The position numbers and the translations under genes were made by a program. Shown one piece after another: positions 1 through 8,263 of a stretch of DNA of 64,000 nt (position 1 is its first letter; each line of letters starts with the position of its first letter). The stretch is taken from the NCBI RefSeq assembly GCF_009834125.1, contig NZ_CP047146.1:7720501-7784500 (forward strand). Reading direction: 5' to 3'. A model generated the notes under the pieces. It was not told where the DNA came from. It did no database searches and worked only from the letters and a program-made list of their open reading frames with translations. Source of the DNA: Streptomyces sp. GS7 (GTDB taxonomy: Bacteria; Actinomycetota; Actinomycetes; Streptomycetales; Streptomycetaceae).

Positions 1-367
1 CCGTGCGTACGAGGGTGGTTGATCCGGCGGTGGACTCGTGGGCGGCGACCGCCGCGGCGCACACCGCGCCCGGCAGCAGCTGCACCGCCCCGCGCACGGC
101 CCGGCACGGCGGGAGTTCCCCGGGCGCCGGCCCGGGTTCGTGCGCCGCCGGGCCGGGCTCGTCCGCGGCGGTGTCCTGCCCGGCGCGCGGCACCCGGGCG
201 TACAGCTCCTCGGCCAGCGAGAAGACGTCGCGGTGCCGGAAGCGCGCGGCCGTCCGGTCGGTGACGCCGTGCGCCTCCAGACCGGCGGCGATCTCCAGCG
301 GGTCAACAGCCCTTTCACAAAGGGCTCGGTGACGGTACATCAGGATTTTCACCGGGTCGGCGGTCAT
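1..367 (-). CDS. Hypothetical protein next to glycosyltransferase, N-terminal part only
   Basis: The reading frame starts with ATG at 367 and runs off the left end, so only about 122 residues are visible. The visible part is soluble, starts MTADPVKILMYRHRALCERA, and contains an Ala/Pro/Gly-rich linker after about residue 65. No domain was recognised. It lies 77 bases downstream of the PelF-like glycosyltransferase on the same strand and is probably co-transcribed with it. Genes in this position in Streptomyces polysaccharide loci are often membrane proteins, but no membrane segment is visible here, so that is only a guess. Confidence 0.6.
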   Translation of the reverse strand, partial: MTADPVKILMYRHRALCERAVDPLEIAAGLEAHGVTDRTAARFRHRDVFSLAEELYARVPRAGQDTAADEPGPAAHEPGPAPGELPPCRAVRGAVQLLPGAVCAAAVAAHESTAGSTTLVRT

Positions 368-443
368 ACGCCGTCTCCTCTCCCTGGCCCGTCCGTACGG
401 ACCGCGTCCCCCACACCCGTCGCCGCCGCCATGTCCGCCGCCC

Positions 444-2210
444 TCACCACGCCTGCCGGACCGCCGGCTCGCCGGCCGCGCCGTACCGCTTGCGCCGGGC
501 CCGCCGGCACTCCCCGTCCGCCAGCGCCCAGCTGGGCCTGCGGGGGGCCGGGCCCGCGGCGGCCCAGCGGCCGGGCACATGGGACTCGGCGGGGCGCTCG
601 AAGGGTCGCGGTACGCCGTCCCGAGCCCTCGCCCGGTACGCCGCCGGGCCGGCCGGGGCGTGCGAGATCAGGTCCAGATAGATGCCGCGGAACGCCGCGA
701 CGTTCTGCTCGACGGTGAAGAGTTCGAGGGCCCTGGCCCGGGCCGCGGCGCCGAGGCGGGCCCGCCGGTCCGGGTCGGCGAGCAGCGCCCGGCAGGCGTC
801 GGCCAGCGCGCGCGGATTGCGCGGCGGGACCACCAGGCCGGTGCCGCCGATGACTTCGCAGACCGCGCCGGTGTCGGTCGAGACCGTGGCTCGGCCGCAG
901 AACATCCCCTCGATCAGGGAGCGCGGAAAGCCCTCGACGGCGCTGGAGAGCACCAGCACCGCCCCGGAGGCGTAGGCGGCCTCCAAGGTGGGCGCGTCGG
1001 GGCTGCCGATCTCCTCGAAGCCGACCGGGCTCTCGCCGGCCGTACGGGCGTCGGCCGCCTCGTCGGGGAAGAGCTGGGCGGCCAGCGCCCGGCACTGGGC
1101 GCGGTACCCGGCCGCCTCCGGGTCGTCGCCGAGGCCGCCGATGATCCGCAGTGTGGCGGCCGGTTCGGCCCGGCGGACCTCCGCGAAGGCGTGCAGCAGT
1201 CCGATGAGGTCCTTGGCGGGCTCGATGTCGCCGACCCACACCAGGGCCCGGGAGTCGTCCGCCGCGGCGTCCGCGACCTCGGCGAACCGGCCCGCGTCCA
1301 TCCCCGGGTAGACGGTCCGCAGCCGGGCCGGGTCCGCGCCGCAGTGCTCCTGCCAGCGGCGGGCGTGGGTGTTGCCGGGGGTGATCAACGCGGCCTGCGC
1401 ATAGGTCTCGGCGGCCAGCGCGCGCCGGAAGGCGGCGAGCAGCGCGCGTACCGGTGCGCTCAGCGGCTCCGCGGCGGGCGCGAGATAGTGCTCGCGCAGC
1501 CGTACGCCGTACTCGGTGACCAGGAGGGGGGTACCGAAGAAGCGCTTGGCCAGCAGTCCCGGGAGGGCGGCGGCGCCGCCCGAGGTGGCATGGCACAGAT
1601 CCACCCGGGCCAGCCCGGTCTCGCCGTACCAGTCCAGGGACAGCGGGCGGAGCGCCGATTCCAGCGCGTCGGCGACCGCGAGCAGGTCGGTGAGCTGCCC
1701 GCCCCGGGCGGCGGGCAGGGCGCCGGGGCCGCGGCAGATTCCTTCGAGGATGCGGACGGCTTCCTCGGAGCGGAGCAGGGCGGGCAGCGCGGCGCCGGCC
1801 CGGGCCAGTTCGGCGAGCCCGTAGAGGCCGCTGGCGAAACGGTCCGCCTCACCGCCCACGGCGGCGCTCTCCACCGCCGGCGGGGTGGCGAAGGCCGCCA
1901 CCAGGTCGGCGAAGTGCCCGGCGAAGCGGCGCCGGGTGCGGCGCCCGGCGGCGCGGCCCCGGCGGTCCTCGGCGGGCCGCCGGCACTCCGCCGGGAAGTC
2001 GCCCGACAGCGGCGCCTGCCCCACCAGCCGTACGTGGTCCGGCAGTTCGCGGTGACCGCGGCGGCCCCCGGTCTCCTGGCGGGCGTCGGCGGTCAGCGCG
2101 TAGATCTCGAAGTCATGGCCGGTGAGCCCGCGCACGAGCCGGTCGCACCACTCGTGCGACTCACCTGACGCATACGGATAGCCACCCTCGGTGAGCAGTC
2201 CAATGCGCAC
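444..2210 (-). CDS. PelF-like glycosyltransferase (DUF3492 plus GT4-type domain)
   Basis: Encodes about 588 residues. The N-terminus (VRIGLLTEGGYPYASGE) and the following ~280 residues look like the DUF3492 domain found in PelF-type exopolysaccharide glycosyltransferases, with a CHATSGG motif near residue 207 and TEYG near 232. The C-terminal half is a GT-B nucleotide-sugar domain with VGDIEPAKD near 328 and EGFPRSLIE near 426, matching the EX7E donor-site motif. It should transfer a sugar from a nucleotide-sugar at the cytoplasmic face during polysaccharide synthesis; the substrate is unknown. GTG at 2210 is chosen because homologues of this family start at this motif and a GGGGG/GGAG ribosome-binding stretch lies just upstream; a longer frame reaches 2318. 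Confidence 0.88.
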   Translation of the reverse strand: MRIGLLTEGGYPYASGESHEWCDRLVRGLTGHDFEIYALTADARQETGGRRGHRELPDHVRLVGQAPLSGDFPAECRRPAEDRRGRAAGRRTRRRFAGHFADLVAAFATPPAVESAAVGGEADRFASGLYGLAELARAGAALPALLRSEEAVRILEGICRGPGALPAARGGQLTDLLAVADALESALRPLSLDWYGETGLARVDLCHATSGGAAALPGLLAKRFFGTPLLVTEYGVRLREHYLAPAAEPLSAPVRALLAAFRRALAAETYAQAALITPGNTHARRWQEHCGADPARLRTVYPGMDAGRFAEVADAAADDSRALVWVGDIEPAKDLIGLLHAFAEVRRAEPAATLRIIGGLGDDPEAAGYRAQCRALAAQLFPDEAADARTAGESPVGFEEIGSPDAPTLEAAYASGAVLVLSSAVEGFPRSLIEGMFCGRATVSTDTGAVCEVIGGTGLVVPPRNPRALADACRALLADPDRRARLGAAARARALELFTVEQNVAAFRGIYLDLISHAPAGPAAYRARARDGVPRPFERPAESHVPGRWAAAGPAPRRPSWALADGECRRARRKRYGAAGEPAVRQAW

Positions 2211-2291
2211 GACTGCACCCCCGTCCTCTCCATATCGGCGTCCTGGCGCGACGGTCTCCCCGTCACCGCAGGAAGAAGCTACGCAAAGGGG

Positions 2292-2329
2292 CCGGTGGCG
2301 CGATGGACGGTTGTCCATCGCGCCACCGG
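2292..2329 (-). terminator. Perfect 17-bp hairpin after the DUF3152 gene
   Basis: CCGGTGGCGCGATGGAC pairs without mismatch with its complement across a four-base loop (GGTT). It lies between the DUF3152 stop and the glycosyltransferase start, both read leftward, so it would end the hydrolase-DUF3152 transcript. There is no T-run, as is common in Streptomyces. Confidence 0.7.
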
Positions 2330-2493
2330 AAGGGGTGAAGACACGTGACTTTCCACCCCCCAGGGCGTTTCCGTGCCCTATAGGGCCGCCCCGCGCACGG
2401 GCCCGGGATCGGCCGCGGCCTGTCGAGCGGCGCCCCCGGCGTCCTGGCGAGCGGTGCGTGTCGCCGCGTGCCGCCGCTCCACCGCCCGCCGGC

Positions 2494-3951
2494 TCACCGA
2501 CCGGTTGGATACGGCCAGGAGTTGGGCCGGCAGGTCACCCCGTCCGTCGTCAGGAACTTCGTCTGCTGCATCATCACCGGTGCCAGCGCGCCCTGCCGGG
2601 GGCAGACCTCGTGGTTGTGCCCGAGCCGGTGCCCGACCTCGTGGTTGATCAGCATCTGGCGGTAGGCCAGCATCTTGTCGGGGCCGTAGGTCTTGGCGCC
2701 CTGCGCCCAGCGGTAGGCGTTGATCATGACCCGGTCGGTGGCCGCCGAATCGCAGGAGACGTTGTCCTCGGTGGTGTCCAGACCGGACTTGGCGCACCAC
2801 TTCGCGGTGGTCCCCGGGCTCGCCAGCGAGATCACGAAGTCCGCGTCGCCGGACGCCACCCGCTGGAAGGTCCGCTGCCCGCCGTGCGCCCAACTCCGGT
2901 CGTCGTTCAGCGTCTTGTGCACCGCCTCGGCGAACAGCGCGCCGTCCAGCGGGAGTCCGTCCTCGACGTCCACGCGGTAGCGCAGCACCTTGCCGCGGCC
3001 GGGCGCCCTGGCGTCGCCGCCGACCGGCGTGAAGTGGCCGCTGGCGGTCAGCTGCGGGTCCAAAGGGAAGACCCGGGCCATCTGGGCGGCGTACCCGGCG
3101 GGTTTGGCGTCCTGACCGGTCCGGGTCTGCGACCGGGACGCCTCGGTGCCGCCGTCGGCGCGGTCGTCCCCGCTGTGGGACCGCCCGTCGTCACCCTGCG
3201 GGTGCTGGTCGGCGACCTGGCCGGCGATGACCACGGCGAGCACGGTGGTCACCGCCGCGGCCGCCGCGCCGGTGAACGTCCGCCCCTTGGCGCCCTTCCC
3301 GGCGCCGCCGGAGCGGCTCCCGGCGGCTGCGTCCGGGTCGTCCGGTCCGTCGGGCCCGCCCGTCTCGGCGCCCTCCGCGGCGCGTTCCTCCCGCCGGTCC
3401 AGCTCCGCGATCCGCTCCCGGTCGAAGACCACCGACCGCCCGGTGAAGCGCCCGCCGGGCGGCAGGCCGTCGCCCGCACCGCCGCCGTCCGGGCCGTACG
3501 GCCGCACCCCGGGCGCCCCGGCGCGGAACACGTCGTCGTCGGCGCCGTCCGCGCCGTCCCCACCGTCCGCGCCGTCCGGGAATCGAGGGGAACCGCCCCC
3601 GGCGAACGCCGCCAGATACTCGGGCCGCGGACCCGGCCCGCTGCCCGGCGCCGCGAGCGGCGTACCGAACATCGACGTCTCCGGCTCGGCGGCCCGCGGC
3701 CCGGGAATCCTGGGCGCCCCCGCGGTGCGGGTGCCCGGTCCGGCCGAACCGGGGAACGCGCCCCAGCCGCCGCCCGGTTCACGCTGCTCGGGATGCCCGC
3801 CGCGGACCTCGTCGCCGCCCGCCGGCGGTCCGGCCGTGCCCTGCCGGCGGCGCCCCGGCCCCGCGGTCGGGGGCGGACCCACCGCCCCCGGCGGCACATC
3901 GGATCGGTCGGCTGCGCGGTTCTGCCGGTCGCGGCGGCTATGGCGTCCCAC
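2494..3951 (-). CDS. DUF3152 protein, membrane-anchored, with metzincin-type zinc motif
   Basis: Encodes about 485 residues. The N-terminal ~220 residues are a charged, Pro/Gly-rich cytoplasmic region; one membrane segment (about residues 225-245, AAAVTTVLAVVIAG) is followed by an external DUF3152 domain. Near residue 435 the protein carries HEVGHRLGHNH, which fits the zinc-binding consensus HExxHxxGxxH of metzincin peptidases, so a peptidase role on the outer face is plausible but unproven. GTG at 3951 has AGGAG at the proper distance and starts 8 bases beyond the hydrolase stop, so the two genes form a tight operon. The M. tuberculosis counterpart in the same neighbourhood is Rv3207c (from memory). 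Confidence 0.88.
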   Translation of the reverse strand: MGRHSRRDRQNRAADRSDVPPGAVGPPPTAGPGRRRQGTAGPPAGGDEVRGGHPEQREPGGGWGAFPGSAGPGTRTAGAPRIPGPRAAEPETSMFGTPLAAPGSGPGPRPEYLAAFAGGGSPRFPDGADGGDGADGADDDVFRAGAPGVRPYGPDGGGAGDGLPPGGRFTGRSVVFDRERIAELDRREERAAEGAETGGPDGPDDPDAAAGSRSGGAGKGAKGRTFTGAAAAAVTTVLAVVIAGQVADQHPQGDDGRSHSGDDRADGGTEASRSQTRTGQDAKPAGYAAQMARVFPLDPQLTASGHFTPVGGDARAPGRGKVLRYRVDVEDGLPLDGALFAEAVHKTLNDDRSWAHGGQRTFQRVASGDADFVISLASPGTTAKWCAKSGLDTTEDNVSCDSAATDRVMINAYRWAQGAKTYGPDKMLAYRQMLINHEVGHRLGHNHEVCPRQGALAPVMMQQTKFLTTDGVTCRPNSWPYPTGR

Positions 3952-3959
3952 TGGGCCTG

Positions 3960-5039
3960 TCAGCTCCTGTCCGCGACGGGCGGCCCGGCGGGGGCCGCTC
4001 CGGCGGAGCCGGTGCCCGCACCGGAGGTCGCATCGGTCACCGTCGTACCGGAGTCGAGCAGTTCGCGGAAGGACCGCGCCACCGTCTCCGGATACTCCAT
4101 CATCGCCACGTGTCCCGCCTCCGGCAGCGTCACCAGCCGCGAACCGCGGAACGCCGCGGCTGCCCGCCGCGCCATCCGGTGGGAGACGAGGCGGTCGCGT
4201 CCACCGTAGACGAGAAGGGTGGGCGCCAGGACCCGTTCGGCCTGACGCCACAGTCCGTGCTGCCCGCCGAGCGTGTAGGCGTTCACCAGACCGCGGGCGG
4301 TACGCTCCATCACCTCCCAGAAATACGGGAGTTCGAGCCGCCGTACGTACTCGTCGACCGCGGCGTTGAACCCCTCGGGGGTGATCCGGGCGGGATCGCC
4401 GTAGCAGAGCGTCAGGACCCCGCGGGTGCGCTGCTCGGGCGTCCACTCGCGGGTGAGCCGGCGGAACAGCCCGGCGATGCCGGGGATCCCGAGCATCGCG
4501 GTCGGCAGCGCGGTCAGCTGCGGCGGGATCTCCGGCAGCGCGGGCGAGATCAGCGTCAGGGTGCGGACCAGATCGGGGCGCGCCGCCGCGACCCGGGTCA
4601 CGACGGCGCCGCCCAGGGAGTTGCCGATGAGGTGCACGGGGCCGCGGCCGGCCGCGTCGAGGTAGCGGACGACCGTGCGGGCCTGGGCGGGGATCGAGTA
4701 GTTGCCGTCGTCCGGCGGCGGCGAATCGCCGAAGCCGGGAAGATCGACCGCCTCGCCGGCCACCCGGTCGGCGAGCAGCGGCATCAGGGCGGACCAGTTC
4801 AGCGACGAGCCACCCAGGCCGTGGACGTAGAGCGCGGGCTCGCGGTCCCGGACGGCGGCCTTCGCCCGGTCGGCGGCATCCGCCTCCGGCGGCCCGGCCG
4901 GGGTCCGTACGTTCAGCGTCAGGCCCGGCAGCGTCACCCACCGCACCGTCTCGCCCGCGGCACCGCGGGCGCCGGGTCCGGCCGGCGGCACCGGGAGGGC
5001 GGCTGCTGTCGCGGTGTCCGGTGACTCGGTCGAAGACAT
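3960..5039 (-). CDS. Alpha/beta-fold hydrolase
   Basis: Encodes 359 residues with an alpha/beta-hydrolase core. The oxyanion/HG motif is HGLGGSS, the nucleophile elbow is GNSLGG (Ser near 142), the acid lies in YGGRDRLV near 278 and the base in EAGHVAMM near 311, so the triad is complete. An N-terminal extension of ~45 residues is Ala/Pro-rich. No substrate can be assigned. It is first in an operon with the DUF3152 gene. The start has no clear ribosome-binding site; instead TAACAT (5047-5052) ends 7 bases before the ATG, suggesting a leaderless mRNA. Confidence 0.88.
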   Translation of the reverse strand: MSSTESPDTATAAALPVPPAGPGARGAAGETVRWVTLPGLTLNVRTPAGPPEADAADRAKAAVRDREPALYVHGLGGSSLNWSALMPLLADRVAGEAVDLPGFGDSPPPDDGNYSIPAQARTVVRYLDAAGRGPVHLIGNSLGGAVVTRVAAARPDLVRTLTLISPALPEIPPQLTALPTAMLGIPGIAGLFRRLTREWTPEQRTRGVLTLCYGDPARITPEGFNAAVDEYVRRLELPYFWEVMERTARGLVNAYTLGGQHGLWRQAERVLAPTLLVYGGRDRLVSHRMARRAAAAFRGSRLVTLPEAGHVAMMEYPETVARSFRELLDSGTTVTDATSGAGTGSAGAAPAGPPVADRS

Positions 5040-5046
5040 GGTCTCG

Positions 5047-5052
5047 ATGTTA
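5047..5052 (-). promoter_or_regulatory. -10 box TAACAT of predicted leaderless transcript
   Basis: Read leftward, TAACAT is followed by 7 bases and then the ATG of the hydrolase gene at 5039, placing the transcription start at or next to the start codon. Confidence 0.5.
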
Positions 5053-5189
5053 CGAGACGATCACGCCCACGATTGTGTGTTCGCGGTCACACACCGCATC
5101 GCGCGCCCGCAACCGCTCTCCTAGGCTCGTATCAAGGGCAGCCACCCGCCGCGGGCCGCCGCCCCGGAAAGCACCGGAAGGGAACCACC

Positions 5190-5414
5190 ATGCGCGTCGA
5201 CCCGACAGACCCGGACACCTTCGAGGACGATTCCGGCACCGCGACCTTGACGGAGTTCGACGTGGAGGCGTCGGAGGCCGACGCCGCCGAGCAGCACACC
5301 GACGTCGCGCCGCACCGCGACGAGCCCCTCGGGGGCATGGAGGACTCCGCGAACGAGGCGGACCGCGCCGAACAGGCCCGGGTCGTCGAGCTCAACGAAG
5401 ACGAATACCGATGA
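5190..5414 (+). CDS. Small acidic hypothetical protein
   Basis: Encodes 74 residues, strongly acidic (many Asp/Glu) and without a hydrophobic segment, beginning MRVDPTDPDTFEDDSG and ending in VVELNEDEYR. Start ATG at 5190 follows GGAAGGGA at a good distance, although the open frame extends further upstream. It is divergent from the hydrolase gene and 149 bases before the TetR gene. The composition suggests a soluble, possibly disordered protein; I recognise no family with certainty. Confidence 0.7.
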   Translation: MRVDPTDPDTFEDDSGTATLTEFDVEASEADAAEQHTDVAPHRDEPLGGMEDSANEADRAEQARVVELNEDEYR

Positions 5415-5562
5415 CCTGGGAGGTTATGTCGGCTTCCGGGAGGGGGGCCGGCCAGAATTTCTCGTCGCGGACCGCACACAGCCCCGTTACCCAAAAGTAC
5501 GATGACGGGCGCGGCGCACCATCTTGTACGGGCCGCGAACGGAACGACTCCTGGGAGGCAGC

Positions 5563-6204
5563 GTGAGCGCCATCGAGCAGACCGAGGCGGCACGCCCGCG
5601 GGGCACACGCCTGCCACGCCGCGCGCGGCGGAACCAGCTTCTGGGCGCCGCCCAGGAGGTCTTCGTCGCGCAGGGCTACCACGCCGCCGCGATGGACGAC
5701 ATCGCCGAGCGGGCCGGGGTCAGCAAGCCGGTGCTCTACCAGCACTTCCCCGGCAAGCTGGAGCTCTACCTGGCGCTGCTGGACCAGCACTGCGAGGCGC
5801 TGCTGCACTCGGTGCGCAAGGCCCTGGAGTCGACGACCGACAACAAGCAGCGCGTGGCCGCCACGATGGACGCCTACTTCGCCTACGTGGAGGACCCGGG
5901 CGGCGCCTTCCGGCTGGTCTTCGAGTCGGACCTGACGAACGAGCCGGCCGTCCGCGAGCGGGTGGACAAGGTGTCCCTGGAGTGCGCCGAGGCGATCAGC
6001 GCGGTGATCGCGGAGGACACCGGGCTGTCGCAGGACGAGTCGATGCTGCTGGCCGTGGGGCTGGGCGGGGTCTCCCAGGTGGTGGCCCGCTACTGGCTTT
6101 CCTCGGAGAGCGAGGTCCCGCGCGAGACCGCGGTGCAGCTGCTGACCTCGCTCGCCTGGAAGGGCATCGCCGGATTCCCCCTGCACGGCAGCGACACACA
6201 CTGA
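5563..6204 (+). CDS. TetR-family transcriptional regulator
   Basis: Encodes 213 residues. Residues ~20-65 form a TetR DNA-binding domain ending with the recognition-helix signature GVSKPVLYQHFPGK; the remainder is an all-helical ligand/dimer domain. GTG at 5563 is supported by GGGAGG five bases upstream; a longer ATG frame from 5524 lacks one. Position before the DUF3107 gene and close to the DUF3152 gene matches M. tuberculosis Rv3208 (from memory). The regulated genes are not evident; an autoregulatory site in the 5415-5562 gap would be expected but I saw no clear palindrome. Confidence 0.92.
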   Translation: MSAIEQTEAARPRGTRLPRRARRNQLLGAAQEVFVAQGYHAAAMDDIAERAGVSKPVLYQHFPGKLELYLALLDQHCEALLHSVRKALESTTDNKQRVAATMDAYFAYVEDPGGAFRLVFESDLTNEPAVRERVDKVSLECAEAISAVIAEDTGLSQDESMLLAVGLGGVSQVVARYWLSSESEVPRETAVQLLTSLAWKGIAGFPLHGSDTH

Positions 6205-6321
6205 CCGTGTTCGCTGCTGGCGTGCTCGGTGACGTCCTGTCCGTCCCCGTGCCGGGCTAATGTGTGCTGCGTACAGCGCGGATGGCCGCGCACCCCACTG
6301 ACCGTCGGAGGGACATAAGCC

Positions 6322-6549
6322 GTGGAGGTCAAGATCGGCGTGCAGCACGCGCCCCGCGAGATCGTTCTGGATTGCGGGCAGTCTGCCGAAGAGGTCGAGC
6401 GCGCGGTGAGCGACGCGCTGAGCGGCAAGTCGGAGCTGCTGAGCCTGGTGGACGACCACGGTCGCAAGGTTCTGGTCGCGGCGGCCCGGTTGGCCTACGT
6501 CGAGATCGGCGAGCCGACCACCCGCAAGGTCGGGTTCGGCGCTCCCTGA
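6322..6549 (+). CDS. DUF3107 family small protein
   Basis: Encodes 75 residues (MEVKIGVQHAPREIVLD...), the full length of the DUF3107 family, whose M. tuberculosis member is Rv3208A (TB9.4). It is a small alpha/beta protein without membrane segments; its function is unknown. GTG at 6322 follows GGAGGGA at the usual distance. The upstream gap contains TAATGT (6259-6264), a candidate -10 box giving a leader of about 50 bases, so it may be transcribed separately from the TetR gene. A strong hairpin follows it. Confidence 0.9.
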   Translation: MEVKIGVQHAPREIVLDCGQSAEEVERAVSDALSGKSELLSLVDDHGRKVLVAAARLAYVEIGEPTTRKVGFGAP

Positions 6550-6583
6550 GCAGCAGGGGCGCCGTAGCGGGCCCGTAGCGGAC

Positions 6584-6630
6584 AAGAGGGCGGCGGCCCG
6601 GAGACCTGGTCTCCGGGCCGCCGCCCTCTT
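6584..6630 (+). terminator. Strong GC-rich hairpin after DUF3107
   Basis: AAGAGGGCGGCGGCCCGGAG and the following ACC form a near-perfect inverted repeat of about 23 bp with almost no spacer (centre at 6607), ending in CCGCCCTCTT. This is a typical Streptomyces terminator without a long T-run. Confidence 0.85.
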
Positions 6631-6865
6631 CCGTGGCCCGCGCGCCGTGTCGATCTGGCGCCCCCGAACCGTCCGCTTTTTTCTCTCTTTTCTCGTTCTT
6701 CTCCGTTTTTCCGGCCGAAATCCCTTGCCCGCCGACCGGACGAGAGCGCACTCTGAGCGGACCAGCCACCCCCGTCCCGGAGGGTTGCTGTCGGCGCCCC
6801 TTGGGTACGACCGCCTACGACCGATTTGTTCGTCCGATCGGCCATGTCACGCGGGAGGGAACAGC

Positions 6866-7156
6866 ATGATCTGGGAAGCGCTCGGCGCCGTGATCGTCGG
6901 ATTCGCCATCGCCCTGTCCGCCCGGCGCTGGCTGCCCGAACGGTTCCCCGCGCACGCCCTCACGCTGGCCACCGGGCCGGTCGCCGCGCTGCTCGGCGCG
7001 CTGCTGACCCACTCGATCCTGGGGCCCGGCCACCCCGTCCAGGCGATGCTGGCGGCGGTCGCCGTGGGCGCGGCGCTGCTGTCGGTCCTGGCACGCCCGC
7101 CGCGCCGCCGGGTGCGCCGCCCGGCACCCGCGCTGAAGGGCCACCGGACGGCCTGA
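6866..7156 (+). CDS. Small integral membrane protein
   Basis: Encodes 96 residues with about three hydrophobic segments (roughly residues 3-18, 33-52 and 60-78) and a basic C-terminal tail (RPPRRRVRRP). ATG at 6866 follows GGGAGGGA. It sits between DUF3107 and the ferritin-like gene, where M. tuberculosis has the small gene Rv3209; the relation is by position only. Function unknown. About 235 bases of non-coding DNA lie before it, including an AT-richer stretch (6668-6720), which may hold its promoter. Confidence 0.75.
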   Translation: MIWEALGAVIVGFAIALSARRWLPERFPAHALTLATGPVAALLGALLTHSILGPGHPVQAMLAAVAVGAALLSVLARPPRRRVRRPAPALKGHRTA

Positions 7157-7215
7157 GGCCACCGGACGGCGCGTCGAGCCGCCCGGTGCCCCCTGGACCC
7201 GCGTCGGACCGGAGG

Positions 7216-7953
7216 TCAGGCCGCCAGGCCCAGTGCCGCCATCCGCTTGGTGTGCGCCTCGGTGATCCGCGAGAACATCCGCCCGACCTCGGCCAGGTCG
7301 AAGCCGTCGGCGACCCCGCCCACCAGCATCGTCGAGAGCGCGTCGCGGTCCGCGACCACCCGCTGGGCCTGCGAGAGCGCCTCGCCCATCAGGCGCCGCG
7401 CCCACAGCGCCAGCCGGCCGCCGACCCGCGGCTCGGCCTCGATGGCCGCCCGGACCTTCTCCACGGCGAAGGTCGCGTGCCCGGTGTCGTCCAGCACCGC
7501 CAGGACCAGATCGCGGGTGTCGGAGTCCAGCCGGGCCGCGACCTCGCGGTAGAAGTCGCTGGCGATCGAGTCGCCGACATACGCCTTGACCAGGCCCTCC
7601 AGCCAGTCCGAGGGCGCGGTCTGGCGGTGGAACTCGTCCAGCGCGGCGGCGAACGGCTCCATCGCCTCGTTCGGTTCCGCCTCGATCTCCGCGAGCCGGT
7701 CCCGCAGCCGCTCGAAGTGGTGGAATTCGGCCGAGGCCATCTTGGCCAGTTCGGCCTTGTCGTCCATGGTCGGCGCGAGCTTGGCGTCCTCGGCCAGTCG
7801 CTCGAAGGCGGACAGCTCGCCGTACGCGAGCGCGCCCAGCAGATCGATCACAGCGGCCCGGTACTGCGGCTCGGTGGATGCCTGCTCCCAGTCCTGAGCG
7901 GCGATCCCGGTGTGTTCCTGCGCGTCGGCAGCGGCGTTGTCAGGCGTCTCCAT
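7216..7953 (-). CDS. Ferritin-like fold protein (MiaE-like, PF13794 type)
   Basis: Encodes 245 residues, all-helical, with a four-helix ferritin-like pattern including SAEFHHFERLRDRL and EFHRQTAPSDWLEGLVKAY. The family resembles tRNA-(ms2io6A) hydroxylase MiaE and probably binds a di-iron centre through Glu/His residues, but its substrate is not known. ATG at 7953 is chosen over an upstream start at 8067. There is no ribosome-binding site; TATTGT ends 7 bases before the ATG, which fits a leaderless mRNA. It converges with the small membrane protein gene and is divergent from the helicase gene. Confidence 0.85.
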   Translation of the reverse strand: METPDNAAADAQEHTGIAAQDWEQASTEPQYRAAVIDLLGALAYGELSAFERLAEDAKLAPTMDDKAELAKMASAEFHHFERLRDRLAEIEAEPNEAMEPFAAALDEFHRQTAPSDWLEGLVKAYVGDSIASDFYREVAARLDSDTRDLVLAVLDDTGHATFAVEKVRAAIEAEPRVGGRLALWARRLMGEALSQAQRVVADRDALSTMLVGGVADGFDLAEVGRMFSRITEAHTKRMAALGLAA

Positions 7954-8263
7954 GACCGGCACAATAGCCCGCCCGGCGCCCCGGGGAAGGCCCTGGTCAG
8001 CCACGTCCCGATCACCCGTACGAGCGGGAGTCCGGACCGGTGCGGCGCGCCGTGATGAATTCCTCACTCATACAACCCTTCGGATTCACGCGCGATATCC
8101 GGGGTACAGTGCTAAAGGACCCGCCGAGTATCGGTGGGTCGTTCCACGAAAGCGGATGCCCGGTCGGTGGCCCGATCGGCTCCAACCGACCGCCCTCCCC
8201 GCGGCGCGTACGAGACATACGCACAGCAGGAGGGACACCGCTCGCGGCGGGAGTGCCTGAGCG
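7954..8263. promoter_or_regulatory. Divergent promoter region and helicase leader
   Basis: This 310-base gap separates the divergent ferritin-like and helicase genes. Leftward, TATTGT (7961-7966) is the candidate -10 box of the ferritin-like gene. Rightward, TACAGT (8105-8110) is a candidate -10 box for the helicase, followed by an imperfect hairpin GACCCGCCGA-GTA-TCGGTGGGTC (about 8118-8140). The helicase mRNA would then have a leader of 150 to 270 bases. Confidence 0.45.

Noticed and set aside
2211..2493. Extra gene in the gap between glycosyltransferase and DUF3152
   Set aside because: Only promoter-like sequence and a strong hairpin are visible; overlapping frames are antisense or lack starts.
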